Positions 7,836-18,992 of a stretch of 64,000 nt of DNA are shown piece by piece. The stretch's first letter is position 1; each line of letters begins with the position of its first letter. Position numbers and translations under genes: made by a program. Below the pieces are notes generated by a model. That model was not told the DNA's origin. It did no database searches and saw only the letters and a program-made list of their open reading frames with translations. Origin of the DNA: Halorubrum sp. CBA1229. Lineage in GTDB: Archaea > Halobacteriota > Halobacteria > Halobacteriales > Haloferacaceae. The stretch covers positions 1-64,000 of the forward strand of contig NZ_CP054585.1 of assembly GCF_003721435.2 (NCBI RefSeq), in the 5' to 3' direction.

Positions 7836-9338
7836 GTGACCAGCAATATCCGGGTCGGCTGGCGGGCGAGCGTCGGGCTCACCGGCGACGTCCTCGCGGC
7901 CCTCCCGGTCCCGCTCGCGTTCCCGCTGCTGATCGCCCTCTACTACGGCGAGTCGCCGCTGCCGTTCGTCGCCGCGATCGCCGTCTCGCTCGCGCTCGGC
8001 GCGGCGTTCCGGTCGGTGCAGGACCCGGCGGAGGACCTCGGGCCCCGCGAGGCGTTCCTCGCCGTGGCGCTGATCTGGTTCCTCGTCGCCGCGGTCGGCG
8101 CGGTCCCGTTCGTCGTCGCGGGCGTCGGTACGATCGCGCACCCGGTGAACGCGATGTTCGAGGCGATGAGCGGGCTGACGACGACCGGCGCGACGGTCCT
8201 CCGAGACTTCTCGCTCCACTCGAAGTCCGTGCTGATGTGGCGGCAGGTGATCCAGTGGCTCGGGGGCCTCGGAATCCTCATCCTCGCGACCGCGGTGCTC
8301 TCCGAGATCGGCGTCGGTGGGGCCCAGCTCATGGAGTCGGAGTCGCAGACGCAGGACGTGAACAAGCTCACGCCGAAGATCTCGCAGACCGCACAGCTCA
8401 TCTGGGGCATCTACTTCGGGCTCACGGGACTCGCGATCGCCGTCTACTTCCTGCTCGGGCTCGCCGTCGACCCGCAGATGGACCTGTACAACGCGATCGC
8501 CCACGCGTTCACGTCGGTGGCGACCGCGGGCTTCTCGCCGGAGCCGGACTCCGTCGGCGCGTTCCACCCGCTCATCCAGTGGGCGGTCGTCCCGTTCATG
8601 GTGATCGGCTCGACCAGCTTCGTGCTCATCTACTTCGCCATCAACGGCGAGCCGATGCGGCTGTTGAAAAACGAGGAGTTTCACTTCTATCTCGGCGCGA
8701 TGGGAACGCTCGCGTCGATCGTCGCCGTCGGCCTGTTCCTCGATCCCGGCATCACGTTCGGCGCCGAGGGGACGATCCGCCACGCCGTGTTCAACGTCGC
8801 CTCCATCGTGACGACGACGGGGTACGCCAGCACCGACTACGTGCTGTGGGCGCCCGCCGCGAAGCACATGCTGTTCATGGGGATGTTCATCGGCGGGATG
8901 GTGGGGTCGACCACCTGCTCGATCAAGTCGCTCCGGTGGCTGGTCGCGCTGAAGTCGTTCCGCCGGAACCTCTACACCGCGATCCACCCCGAGGCGGTGC
9001 GACCGGTTCGGATCTCGGGGAAAACGGTGGACGAGGGGGCGATCCGCGACATCTACGCGTACCTCCTCCTCAGCATCGTGATCTTCTTTCTGCTCGCCAT
9101 CGTCATCGTCGTTGACGCGGAGCGAGGGAACGCCCCCGTGACGGAGTTCGAGGCGCTCGGCGCCGCGGCGACGACCTTCCTCAACATCGGGCCGGCGTTC
9201 GGCGCGGCCGGTCCGTACGGGACGTTCGCGACGTTCCCGATGAGCACGCGGGCCGTGATGGTCGTCCTGATGTGGATCGGACGGATCGAGATCATCCCCG
9301 TGCTCGTCCTGTTCACGAAGGCGTTCTGGACGTCATGA
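7836..9338 (+). CDS. trkH: TrkH-family potassium transporter, paralogue 1
   Basis: A 500-residue membrane protein with four TM-pore-TM repeats. Pore-loop glycines are seen in 'MSGLTTTGAT', 'SVATAGFSP', 'VTTTGYAS' and 'FLNIGPAFG'. It starts at GTG 8 bp after trkA. In the third repeat, where TrkH usually has a glycine-rich gating loop such as GSTGGGIK, this copy has GSTTCSIK; the second paralogue keeps the canonical form. The two copies may therefore gate differently. Confidence 0.94.
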   Translation: MTSNIRVGWRASVGLTGDVLAALPVPLAFPLLIALYYGESPLPFVAAIAVSLALGAAFRSVQDPAEDLGPREAFLAVALIWFLVAAVGAVPFVVAGVGTIAHPVNAMFEAMSGLTTTGATVLRDFSLHSKSVLMWRQVIQWLGGLGILILATAVLSEIGVGGAQLMESESQTQDVNKLTPKISQTAQLIWGIYFGLTGLAIAVYFLLGLAVDPQMDLYNAIAHAFTSVATAGFSPEPDSVGAFHPLIQWAVVPFMVIGSTSFVLIYFAINGEPMRLLKNEEFHFYLGAMGTLASIVAVGLFLDPGITFGAEGTIRHAVFNVASIVTTTGYASTDYVLWAPAAKHMLFMGMFIGGMVGSTTCSIKSLRWLVALKSFRRNLYTAIHPEAVRPVRISGKTVDEGAIRDIYAYLLLSIVIFFLLAIVIVVDAERGNAPVTEFEALGAAATTFLNIGPAFGAAGPYGTFATFPMSTRAVMVVLMWIGRIEIIPVLVLFTKAFWTS

Positions 9339-9450
9339 CGGACGCGAGATCGGGAGTGAATGACCGCTCGTCGCCGGCCGGTCCGGCTATCGACGGCTTC
9401 TTTGCGCGCGGGAAGGCTACGACTGGTATCGGTATTATTAGGGGGCACCC

Positions 9451-10989
9451 GTGACGCGAACGACGGTCAACACGCGAGCGACACTGAGCTACACCGGGAG
9501 CGTCGTCAAATACCTCTCGGCGTCGATGAGCGTCCCGCTCGTCGTGGCGCTGATCTACGGGGAGGACGCGGTCGCGTTCGCGGTCTCGCTGGCGCTCGGC
9601 GTCGCGATCGGCGCGGGCATGGAACGGCTCGACGACGAGCCGGATCTCGGACCGCGGGACGCGCTGGCGGTCGTCTCGCTCGCGTGGCTCATGGCCGCGG
9701 TCGTCGGCGCGATCCCGTACGTCATCGCCGGATACGGAACCGCTTCGGCGCTCGGGCACCCCGTGAACGCGCTGTTCGAGTCGATGAGCGGATTCACCAC
9801 GACCGGCGCGACGGCGACCGCGGAGATCAGCTTCGAGCGGCACTCGCACGCCGTGTTGATGTGGCGGCAGCTCACGCAGTGGCTCGGCGGGATGGGGATC
9901 ATCGTGCTGATGGTCGCGATCCTCCCGCAGCTGGCGGTCAACGGCGCGGAGCTGATGAAATCGGAGGCGCCTGGGCCGGGGCTCCAGAAGCTCACGCCGC
10001 GGATCGCCGAGACGGCGCGGGCGCTCTGGCTGATCTACGCCGGATTCACGGCCGCGCTGATCGCGATCCTGTTCGGACTCGGGCTCACGCCGCTCGCGCC
10101 GAACATGGACCTGTACAACGCGATCGCGCACGGCTTCTCGACGCTCCCGACCGGCGGCTTCTCGCCGCAGGCGGAGAGCATCGCGGCGTTCTCGCCCGTG
10201 GTCCAGTGGGTGTTCGTCCCCTTCATGGTGATCGCCGGAGTGAACTTCGCGCTGTTCTGGTTCGTGCTCCGCGACGACCCGACGCGGATGTTCGAGAACA
10301 CCGAGTTCCGCATGTACCTCGGGCTGGTGACCGGGTTCGCGGCGGTGCTCGCGGTCGGTCTGTTTTACGGCGGGGCCCCCGCGACCGAGATCGGCGGGAT
10401 CACCGAGGGCGTCACGGAGAACGCGCTCAGACAGGGGGTCTTTCAGATCGCCTCGCTGCTGAACTCGACCGGGTTCGCGACCGCGGACTTCGCGCAGTGG
10501 GACACCCACACGCAGTTCCTCCTGCTGTTCGCGATGTTTCTCGGCGGCTCGGCGGGTTCGACCGGCGGCGGGATCAAGATCATCCGGTGGCTCATCCTGT
10601 TGAAGACGCTTCGCCGGGAGCTGTACACGACGGCGAACCCCGACGTCGTCCGACCGGTACGGCTCGGCGGCGAGGTCGTCGACGAAGACGTGATCCGCGG
10701 TATCTTGGTGTTCACGCTGCTGTACTTTCTGCTGTTCGCGCTCGCGGCCGTGTTCATCGAGATCGACACGGCGCGGGTCGGAGAAGCGCTCACCGGGACG
10801 GAGGCGTTCGCGGCCTCGCTGGCGACGATCGGGAACATCGGGCCGGGGCTCGGGCCGCTCGGCCCCTTCGGGAGCTACGAGTTCCTGCCGAACACGACGA
10901 AGCTGTTGATGATCGGGCTGATGTGGATCGGTCGGCTGGAGATCGTCCCCGTGCTCGCGCTGTTCGTCGCCGGAATCGACGAGCGCTGA
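9451..10989 (+). CDS. trkH: TrkH-family potassium transporter, paralogue 2
   Basis: A 512-residue paralogue of the preceding gene, with the same four-repeat TM-pore-TM architecture. Pore signatures include 'MSGFTTTGAT', 'LPTGGFSP', 'LNSTGFAT' and 'ATIGNIGPGLG', and the gating loop is the canonical 'GSAGSTGGGIK'. The start is GTG. It lies 112 bp downstream of the first trkH, so it may have its own promoter. TrkA upstream probably serves both. Confidence 0.94.
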   Translation: MTRTTVNTRATLSYTGSVVKYLSASMSVPLVVALIYGEDAVAFAVSLALGVAIGAGMERLDDEPDLGPRDALAVVSLAWLMAAVVGAIPYVIAGYGTASALGHPVNALFESMSGFTTTGATATAEISFERHSHAVLMWRQLTQWLGGMGIIVLMVAILPQLAVNGAELMKSEAPGPGLQKLTPRIAETARALWLIYAGFTAALIAILFGLGLTPLAPNMDLYNAIAHGFSTLPTGGFSPQAESIAAFSPVVQWVFVPFMVIAGVNFALFWFVLRDDPTRMFENTEFRMYLGLVTGFAAVLAVGLFYGGAPATEIGGITEGVTENALRQGVFQIASLLNSTGFATADFAQWDTHTQFLLLFAMFLGGSAGSTGGGIKIIRWLILLKTLRRELYTTANPDVVRPVRLGGEVVDEDVIRGILVFTLLYFLLFALAAVFIEIDTARVGEALTGTEAFAASLATIGNIGPGLGPLGPFGSYEFLPNTTKLLMIGLMWIGRLEIVPVLALFVAGIDER

Positions 10990-11109
10990 CTGTCCGCGTT
11001 CGAGAACACCAGCGACGCGCTCTAACCGCGGGAGACGTGACTTGGACTCATCTAACGGCTCGGCGTCTGAGAGCGTATCTTCTTAACTGGCGAGGCTATG
11101 AGTGTTGGT

Positions 11110-11550
11110 ATGACGAGCACTAACCAACCGGAGGAACGGGACCTGCTCGACCACGTTCTCCTGCCGGTCGCCCACGAGGAGGACGCGCTGGCGACGGCGC
11201 GCGCGCTCGAACCCTATCGACCGGAGCGCGTGACCGCCCTCCACGTCGTCGAGAAGGGCGGCGGCACTCCCGACAAGTCGCCGGTCGAACAGTCCGAGGA
11301 GCTCGCGGCCGAGTCGTACGCCGCGGTCCGAACGGTGTTCCCCGACGCCGACGACCACACCGCGTACGCCCGCGACGTCGTGGAAGCCATCTTCGACGCC
11401 GTCGACGAGGTCGGCGCGAGCGCCATCGCCTACCGCTCGCGGGACGGCAACCGCCTGCTGCAGTTCCTCTCCGGCGACCTCTCGCTCAAGCTCGTGACGA
11501 AGTCGCACGTACCCGTAATCGCGCTCCCGCGCGAGGGATCGACCGAATGA
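11110..11550 (+). CDS. UspA-family universal stress protein
   Basis: A protein of about 146 residues with one Usp fold. It opens with '[13 protein letters not shown]' and closes with the '[15 protein letters not shown]' strand. A CTTAA box about 26 nt upstream makes the ATG at 11110 attractive; an in-frame ATG at 11098 would add four residues. The stop overlaps the next gene by 4 bp (ATGA), coupling it to the permease. Haloarchaeal Usp proteins often accompany transporters and may sense nucleotides. Confidence 0.88.
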   Translation: MTSTNQPEERDLLDHVLLPVAHEEDALATARALEPYRPERVTALHVVEKGGGTPDKSPVEQSEELAAESYAAVRTVFPDADDHTAYARDVVEAIFDAVDEVGASAIAYRSRDGNRLLQFLSGDLSLKLVTKSHVPVIALPREGSTE

Positions 11551-13916
11551 GCGACGAGGAGCTGGCAAAGGACCTCGGCCCCCTCGCCGCGCTCACGATC
11601 GGGATCGGGACGATGATCGGGGCCGGGATCTTCGTCCTCCCCGGTACCGCGGTCGCGCGGGCCGGGCCGCTCGCGGCGGCCACGTTCGTCCTCGGCGGCG
11701 TCATCGCCCTGTTCACGGCGCTGTCCGCCTCCGAGCTCGGGACGGCGATGCCGAAGTCCGGCGGCGCGTACTTCTACGTCAACCGGGCGCTCGGACCCAT
11801 GTTCGGCTCCGTCGCCGGGTGGGCGAACTGGCTGGGGCTCGCGTTCGCCTCCGCGTTCTACATGTACGGCTTCGGCGAGTACGTCAACGCGCTCGTCGGA
11901 CTCGGAGCGGTCGGGCTCGGTCCGGTGACGTTAGAGGCCGCACAGGTGATCGGGCTCGCCGGCGCGCTGCTTTTCATCGCGGTCAACTACTTCGGCGCGA
12001 AGGAGACGGGCGGGCTCCAGATCGTCATCGTCATGTCGCTACTGGGTATCCTCGCCGTCTTCACCGTCGTCGGCCTGCTGAACGCCGATATGGAGTCGCT
12101 GCGGCCGATCGCGCCGCCGGGGACGACGAGCCAGGTGCTCCCGGTGACGGGAATCATCTTCGTCTCGTACCTGGGATTCGTCCAGATCACTTCGGTCGCC
12201 GAGGAGATCAAGAACCCCGGGCGGAACCTCCCGCTCGCGGTGCTCGGCTCCGTCGTGATCGTCACGGTCGTCTACGCGCTGTTCCTGGTCGTGCTGCTCG
12301 CGGCCGTGCCGAACGAGCTCGTCGCGAACAACGAGACCGCGGTGGTCGACGCCGCCCGTCTCCTGTTCGGTCAGTACGAGGTGTTCGGCTTCTCGCTCGG
12401 CGCCGTCGGCGCCGGGATGCTGCTGATCGGCGGGCTGCTCGCGACCGCGTCGTCGGCGAACGCGTCGATCCTCTCGTCGTCGCGGATCAACTTCGCGATG
12501 GGCCGCGAGAAGATCGTCACCCCGAAGCTCAACGAGATCCACGATCGCTTCGGCACCCCGTACAAGTCGATCGCGCTCACCGGCGCGCTCATCCTCGTGT
12601 TCCTCGTCGCCGGGGGCGTGGAGTCGCTGTCGACGATGGGCTCCGTCCTCCACCTCATCGTCTACGGCCTGCTCAACATCGCGCTCATCGTGATGCGCGA
12701 GTCGGGGGTCGAGGGGTACGACCCCGACTTCGAGGTCCCCTTCTACCCGTTCGTCCCGATCATCGGAACGCTGTCGTCGTTCGCGCTGATCGTCTACATC
12801 GAGCCGACGATCATCCTGATCTCGTTCGGCCTCGTCGCCTTCGCCCTGCTCTGGTACCTGCTGTACGCCCGCCGGAAGGTGGAGGCGCGCGGCGTGTTGG
12901 GGGCGTGGATCCTCGACCGCTCCGACGAGCTGCCGAAGGCCGCCGTGTCGGCGGCCACGTCAGTCCAGCCGAGCGGCGACGACTACCGCGTGATGGTGCC
13001 GCTCGCGAACCCCGCGACGGAGGAGCACCTGATCACGCTCGCGTCGGCCATCGCCAAGCAGCGGGACGGGACGGTCGTCGCGGTCAACATCGCGAACGTC
13101 CCCGACCAGACGTCGCTTGAGGCCGCCCGCGACCGCGGCGCCCACGAGGCGGCGCACGACCTGCTGGACAAGGCCCGCGACGACGCCGAGACGTTCGGCG
13201 TCGACGTGGAGACGCACGTCGTGCTCTCGCACCGCGTGTTCGAGGAGGTGTTCGACGCCGCCCGGACCTACGGCGCCGACATCACGGTGATGGGGTGGGG
13301 CGAGGACTCTCACGGATCACCGGGGCGCGCGGAGACGGCGGTCGACGAGCTCGCCCACTCGCTCCCGTCCGACTTCCTCGTGTTCCGCGACCGCGGGTTC
13401 GACCCCTCGCGGATCCTCGTGCCGACCGCCGGCGGCCCGGCCTCGGACCTCTCCGGGGCGGTCGCCAAGATGCTCCAGACGGAGTTCGACGGCGAGGTCA
13501 CCCTGCTGCACGTCGCCGACGACGAGGCGGCCGGCCGGCGGTTCCTCATGGGGTGGGCCGCCGAGCACGACCTCGCGGACGCGACGCTCCGCGTCGAGAG
13601 CGGCGACATCGAGGAATCCATCGAGCGCGAAGCACGGGACGCGACGATGCTGATCATCGGCGCGACCCAGAAAGGGCTGCTCTCGCGACTCGTGAGCGGC
13701 TCGCTCGTGTTACAGGTTCTCGAGGACGTCGAGTGCTCGGTACTGCTCGCCGAGAAGCGCGACGAGCGGGGGCTCCGAGCGCGGCTGTTCGGAAGCGGCG
13801 CCCGGGAGAACGCCCCGGGCGACGTCGACGCCCCCGAGGCGGACGACGCCACCGCCGAGGCGCGAGGCGACGGCGGGGTCGGGCGGGCGGAAGCGGACGA
13901 GCAGACGGCGGAATAG
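11547..13916 (+). CDS. APC amino-acid permease fused to two C-terminal Usp domains
   Basis: A 789-residue fusion. Residues about 1-440 form an APC-superfamily permease of some twelve helices, with the family start signature '[16 protein letters not shown]'. After a short linker come a Usp domain (about 480-620) and a second one (about 630-745). The second carries the nucleotide-loop-like '[15 protein letters not shown]'. A 45-residue acidic tail ends the protein. The Usp domains probably regulate transport by ligand binding. Substrate is unknown; the permease part most resembles cationic amino-acid carriers. It overlaps the uspA gene by 4 bp. Confidence 0.92.
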   Translation: MSDEELAKDLGPLAALTIGIGTMIGAGIFVLPGTAVARAGPLAAATFVLGGVIALFTALSASELGTAMPKSGGAYFYVNRALGPMFGSVAGWANWLGLAFASAFYMYGFGEYVNALVGLGAVGLGPVTLEAAQVIGLAGALLFIAVNYFGAKETGGLQIVIVMSLLGILAVFTVVGLLNADMESLRPIAPPGTTSQVLPVTGIIFVSYLGFVQITSVAEEIKNPGRNLPLAVLGSVVIVTVVYALFLVVLLAAVPNELVANNETAVVDAARLLFGQYEVFGFSLGAVGAGMLLIGGLLATASSANASILSSSRINFAMGREKIVTPKLNEIHDRFGTPYKSIALTGALILVFLVAGGVESLSTMGSVLHLIVYGLLNIALIVMRESGVEGYDPDFEVPFYPFVPIIGTLSSFALIVYIEPTIILISFGLVAFALLWYLLYARRKVEARGVLGAWILDRSDELPKAAVSAATSVQPSGDDYRVMVPLANPATEEHLITLASAIAKQRDGTVVAVNIANVPDQTSLEAARDRGAHEAAHDLLDKARDDAETFGVDVETHVVLSHRVFEEVFDAARTYGADITVMGWGEDSHGSPGRAETAVDELAHSLPSDFLVFRDRGFDPSRILVPTAGGPASDLSGAVAKMLQTEFDGEVTLLHVADDEAAGRRFLMGWAAEHDLADATLRVESGDIEESIEREARDATMLIIGATQKGLLSRLVSGSLVLQVLEDVECSVLLAEKRDERGLRARLFGSGARENAPGDVDAPEADDATAEARGDGGVGRAEADEQTAE

Positions 13917-13980
13917 GGAACGAAGAGATGAACGAACCGAACGAGCGAGCGAACGGACGGCCACCGAGGAGATAGGGACC

Positions 13981-14844
13981 GTGTTCGAGACGACGAACGG
14001 GTCCGGAGACGAGGGCCCGACGGTCATGGTCGCGGTGTCGAACCCGCGCACGGAGAGCGCGCTCGTCACGCTCGCGGGCGCGATCGCCCGGCACGAGGGC
14101 GGTCGCGTGCTCGCGACGCACGTCGTCACGGTCCCGGACCAGACGTCGCTGGAGAAGGCCGCCGAGAACCGCACCGGTCTCGACGAGTCCTCCGAGGAGC
14201 TGCTGGCCGCCGCGGCCGCCGACGCCGAGGCGTTCGACGTGCCGATCGAGACGAAGACGATCCTCTCGCACCGCGGGATCGAGGAGGTGTTCGACGCCGC
14301 GCGGACGAACGACGCCGACACCGTCGTGATGGGCTACGGCGGGACCCGGTTCGCCGGCGGGCGCGTCGAGGGGTCGCTGGACGAGGTCGCTCGCGACCTC
14401 CCGTGCGACTTCCTCGTCTTGGACGGCCGCCGGCTGGATCCATCCGACGTGCTCGTGCCGACCGCCGGCGGCCCCTCCTCCGACCTCTCCGCGGAGGTCG
14501 CGGCGGCCCTCCGGAACGTTTCCGACGCTGACCTCACGTTGCTGCACGTCGTCGAGCCGGGGGACGAGGCGGCCGGCCGGGAGTTCCTCGCCGACTGGGC
14601 GGCCGGACACGACCTCGGCGACGCGGAACTGCGCGTCGAGACGGGCGACGTCGAGGAGACGCTCGGTCGCGTCGGCGAGGAGTACGACCTCGTGATCGTC
14701 GGCGCGACCGAGCGCGGGCTCCTCTCGCGTATCGTTCGGGGGTCGCTGGCATACGAGGCGATCGAAACCCTCGACACGCCGGTGTTGCTCGCGGAGCGCC
14801 CCTCGTCTCGGTCGCTTCGTGAACGGTTGTTCGGTCGGCGCTGA
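13981..14844 (+). CDS. Double-Usp-domain protein
   Basis: A 287-residue soluble protein of two Usp domains (about 15-145 and 150-280). It is closely similar to the C-terminal half of the preceding permease, sharing 'VPDQTSLE', 'GIEEVFDAA', '[14 protein letters not shown]' and 'GATERGLLSRIVRGS'. It therefore looks like a stand-alone duplicate of that regulatory module. The GTG start lies 64 bp downstream of the permease gene, probably in the same operon. Confidence 0.9.
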   Translation: MFETTNGSGDEGPTVMVAVSNPRTESALVTLAGAIARHEGGRVLATHVVTVPDQTSLEKAAENRTGLDESSEELLAAAAADAEAFDVPIETKTILSHRGIEEVFDAARTNDADTVVMGYGGTRFAGGRVEGSLDEVARDLPCDFLVLDGRRLDPSDVLVPTAGGPSSDLSAEVAAALRNVSDADLTLLHVVEPGDEAAGREFLADWAAGHDLGDAELRVETGDVEETLGRVGEEYDLVIVGATERGLLSRIVRGSLAYEAIETLDTPVLLAERPSSRSLRERLFGRR

Positions 14845-14861
14845 GACCGGACGACGGCCGT

Positions 14862-15215
14862 TTATTTCTCGGTCCGCACCGACCCCATGAACGACCAGTG
14901 CGCCTTCCGGCTCCCGTCGGGCTGGAGCTCCTCCGTGACGTGGTAGAGGTAGGGGCCGTGCGGACAGTCGTCGCAGCCCTCCGCACAGGAGTACTCCTTC
15001 ACGACCTCGGTGTAGCCGTCGTGTTCGGTGACCCGCAGGATGTCGTCGCCGGCCGCCGCGTCGACCGGGAGCTCCGTCTCCTCGTGGTAGTGCAGCAGCT
15101 CCTGCGCGTGGACGATCGCCTTCCGGAGCTCCTCCGGCGTGCAGTCGGTCAGCTGCTCGACGAGCTTCGGCGGTAATCCTTCGGGCGGGGTCGGCCGTTG
15201 CGAGCCGTCGGTCAT
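14862..15215 (-). CDS. Conserved small protein with Cys cluster (DUF6788-like)
   Basis: A 117-residue soluble protein. A helical region including 'TPEELRKAIVHAQELLHYH' is followed by a cysteine cluster, SCAEGCDDCPHGPYLYHV. Three closely spaced cysteines before a 'GPYLYH' segment recall DUF6788-type proteins, but the assignment is tentative. The function is unknown; metal binding or nucleic-acid contact is possible. The start ATG is at 15213-15215, and the gene diverges from the mutase gene. Confidence 0.75.
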   Translation of the reverse strand: MTDGSQRPTPPEGLPPKLVEQLTDCTPEELRKAIVHAQELLHYHEETELPVDAAAGDDILRVTEHDGYTEVVKEYSCAEGCDDCPHGPYLYHVTEELQPDGSRKAHWSFMGSVRTEK

Positions 15216-15306
15216 GGGCGGATATCGATTCCGAACCCACATAACAGTCGGTGCGGCTTCTGGGCGGGGGCGAATCCGCCGGCCGCCTTTTAAAATATAA
15301 TGAATA

Positions 15307-15312
15307 TTTATA
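15307..15312 (+). promoter_or_regulatory. TATA box of the mutase gene at 15337
   Basis: TTTATA is centred 27 nt upstream of the ATG in an AT-rich patch, fitting a leaderless transcript. Confidence 0.55.
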
Positions 15313-15336
15313 CGAGTCCGGCGGGTAGCGGTCGGC

Positions 15337-17037
<1,701 letters not shown>

Positions 17038-17088
17038 GCGAGGCGTATAAAAACCCGGGGACGACGTAACGGACGGACCGCCCGCGCG

Positions 17089-17352
17089 TTACGCCGGATC
17101 GACCGGCCGGGCGGACTCCGCGCACCACGCGTTGCCCCGGCGGCCGGCCCGCCGGAGATCGAGCTCGACGACCGACCCGGCGTCGAGCGCCGACAGCTCG
17201 TCTTCCACGTCGGGATCGTCGTACTCGACGACGTACAGCGTCCCGTTGCGTGGGTATTCACGGAGCGTGATCGCCCCGTGGTCGTTGCACGCGTCGACGA
17301 TCGTGTACTTGCCAGTGCGGTCCATCCCGTGTGGCGCTACGAAGTGGCCCAT
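17089..17352 (-). CDS. Conserved haloarchaeal small protein
   Basis: An 87-residue acidic soluble protein of unknown function. It is predicted mostly beta, beginning 'MGHFVAPHGMDRTGKYTIVD' and containing a single internal cysteine pair (DACND, AWCAES). No catalytic motif is visible. It lies between the mutase and the phosphopantothenate synthetase, on the opposite strand. Codon use matches its neighbours, which supports a real gene. Confidence 0.65.
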   Translation of the reverse strand: MGHFVAPHGMDRTGKYTIVDACNDHGAITLREYPRNGTLYVVEYDDPDVEDELSALDAGSVVELDLRRAGRRGNAWCAESARPVDPA

Positions 17353-17436
17353 GTTAACGTTTGTGCGTCCTGGTGTCGGGGTCGCACACGGCGCCGCGAA
17401 CGGTCCACTTTAATCGGCGCGCCGCCTCGCTCGGGT

Positions 17437-18201
17437 ATGACGGAGACGGAGGTCCCCGAGGACCACCCGCGGTACGCCTCGCTCGTGACGCGCCACCGGA
17501 TCGAGGCGGGCGTCGAGAAGGGGATCACCTCGAGGCAGGGGCTCATCGCGCAGGGGCGCGCCGAGGCCTTCGACTACCTCCTCGGCGAGCGGACGCTCCC
17601 GAGCGCGGACCGCGCCGCGCGCGCCGCGGCCGCGACGCTGCTCGCGGCCGATCACCCGGTGATCTCGGTGAACGGCAACGTCGCCGCGCTCGCCCCCGCG
17701 GAGACGGTCGAGCTCGCCGACACGGTCGACGCCGACCTAGAGGTGAACCTCTTCAACCACACCGACGAGCGCGTCCGGCGCATCGCCGACCACCTCCGCG
17801 AGCACGGCGCCGACGAGGTGAAGGGGCTGACCGGCGACGGCGAGATCCCCGGGCTGTCGCACGCCCGCGGCGTCGTCGACGCCGACGGGATCGAGGCGGC
17901 GGACGTCGTCGTCGTCCCGCTCGAGGACGGCGACCGCGCCGCGGCGCTCGACGCGATGGGGAAGACGGAGGTCGTGATCGACCTCAACCCGGGGAGCCGG
18001 TCGCCGCAGACGGCGGACGTGCCGATCATCGACAACCTGATCCGCGCGGTCCCGAACGTCACGGCCCACGCGCGGGACCTCGCCGACGCCTCGGAGGAGG
18101 AACTGCGGGAGATAGCGGCGGAGTTCGACGCGGACGAGGCGCTCGCGGCCGCGGAGACCGCGATCCGTGAGGGATCGTTCGCGACGCCGGACGAGTCGTG
18201 A
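17437..18201 (+). CDS. 4-phosphopantoate--beta-alanine ligase (archaeal phosphopantothenate synthetase)
   Basis: A 254-residue enzyme that joins 4-phosphopantoate to beta-alanine using ATP, the archaeal route to coenzyme A. Recognisable segments are the N-terminal 'HPRYASLVTRHRIEAGVEKG', 'NGNVAALAPAE', 'KTEVVIDLNPGSRSPQTA' and 'IIDNLIRAVPNV'. The length is normal for the family. The ATG at 17437 is preceded by a TTTAA box at about 17409-17413. The partner pantoate kinase is not in the window. The neighbouring CoA-ester mutases give a loose metabolic theme. Confidence 0.9.
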   Translation: MTETEVPEDHPRYASLVTRHRIEAGVEKGITSRQGLIAQGRAEAFDYLLGERTLPSADRAARAAAATLLAADHPVISVNGNVAALAPAETVELADTVDADLEVNLFNHTDERVRRIADHLREHGADEVKGLTGDGEIPGLSHARGVVDADGIEAADVVVVPLEDGDRAAALDAMGKTEVVIDLNPGSRSPQTADVPIIDNLIRAVPNVTAHARDLADASEEELREIAAEFDADEALAAAETAIREGSFATPDES

Positions 18202-18210
18202 ACGCTGTAT

Positions 18211-18254
18211 CCCCTCCCTACTCACTCGCTTCGCTCGTTCGTTGAGGAAGGGGC
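18211..18254. repeat. Solitary hairpin resembling the TnpB-element ends
   Basis: An imperfect palindrome with CCCC...GGGG arms and a loop containing CTACTCACTCGCTTCGCTC. It closely resembles the left-end hairpin of the IS605-type element at 39935-39977 (CCCCGACCTACTCGCTCACT... TTGAGG). It is followed by CCTTAGCGCCTC, which forms a second small stem. It could be a relic end, a MITE-like element, or a terminator for the upstream gene. Confidence 0.5.
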
Positions 18255-18285
18255 CTTAGCGCCTCAATTCAGGTAACCGGCGAGC

Positions 18286-18360
18286 CGCGATCGGTCGGGT
18301 CGCGCTCGATCGGGTCGCAATCGACCGTGTCGCAATCGGCCAAGTCGCAATCGGCCGGGT
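18286..18360. repeat. 15-bp tandem repeat, five degenerate copies
   Basis: Five 15-bp units of the pattern CGCAATCGGCCGGGT run head to tail; the last three are most alike. They lie in the 255-bp gap before the Lrp-family gene and end about 97 bp upstream of its start. The rest of the gap holds the hairpin at 18211 and no gene. Confidence 0.85.
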
Positions 18361-18456
18361 CGTCACCGCGACCGGGCTCCGGGAGTTGTTGGGAATACGA
18401 CGGATAGCGTCCCGCTACGCCGGAACTGCAAAGTCACCGCGCGACCTAGCGCGACC

Positions 18457-18906
18457 ATGGAACTCGACGAGACGGACCGCGCGATCCTCAGGATCCTCCA
18501 AGAGGACGCCCGGACGCCGTTCTCGGAGGTCGCGCGCCGAATCGACATGTCGAGCGCGACCGTCCACGACCGGGTGGGGCGGATGGAGGAGGCTGGCGTC
18601 ATCCAGGGGTACCACGCCGAGGTCGACCCCAAGGCGGTCGGGTACGGCGTCAGCGCGTTCGTCGGGCTCCGCGTGGAGCAGGGGCGCGAGGAGGACGCGC
18701 TCGAACGGCTCCGCGACATCGAGGGCGTCAGCGAGATCCACCTGACGACCGGGGAGTGGGACGTAATCCTCCGCGTCGTCGCCGCGGACACCGACAGCCT
18801 CCGCGATCTGATGTTCGAGCGGATCGCGGAGATGGACGGCTTCTCCCGGTCCCAGACGATGATCATCCTCGGCACCGACTTCGAGGCCGACGGCCCGCCG
18901 ATCTGA
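18457..18906 (+). CDS. Lrp/AsnC-family transcriptional regulator
   Basis: A 149-residue regulator. The N-terminal helix-turn-helix covers about residues 1-60 ([17 protein letters not shown], then [18 protein letters not shown]). The C-terminal RAM effector domain follows ([19 protein letters not shown]). Family members respond to amino acids or related metabolites and usually also control their own promoter; the tandem repeats upstream are possible but unproven sites. Normal full length. Confidence 0.92.
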   Translation: MELDETDRAILRILQEDARTPFSEVARRIDMSSATVHDRVGRMEEAGVIQGYHAEVDPKAVGYGVSAFVGLRVEQGREEDALERLRDIEGVSEIHLTTGEWDVILRVVAADTDSLRDLMFERIAEMDGFSRSQTMIILGTDFEADGPPI

Positions 18907-18992
18907 GGGGCGGCCGGGCCGCGGGGCGGGTCCGAGCCGCGGGGCGAGTCCGGACCGGAACGCTCAACTCGGGAACGGTCCGAACGGGAATT

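Noticed and set aside
5911-7839. Long open frame spanning mscS and trkA
   Set aside because: Arg-rich shadow that crosses two well-defined genes.
18286-18360. CRISPR-like array
   Set aside because: Units are contiguous 15-mers without spacers.
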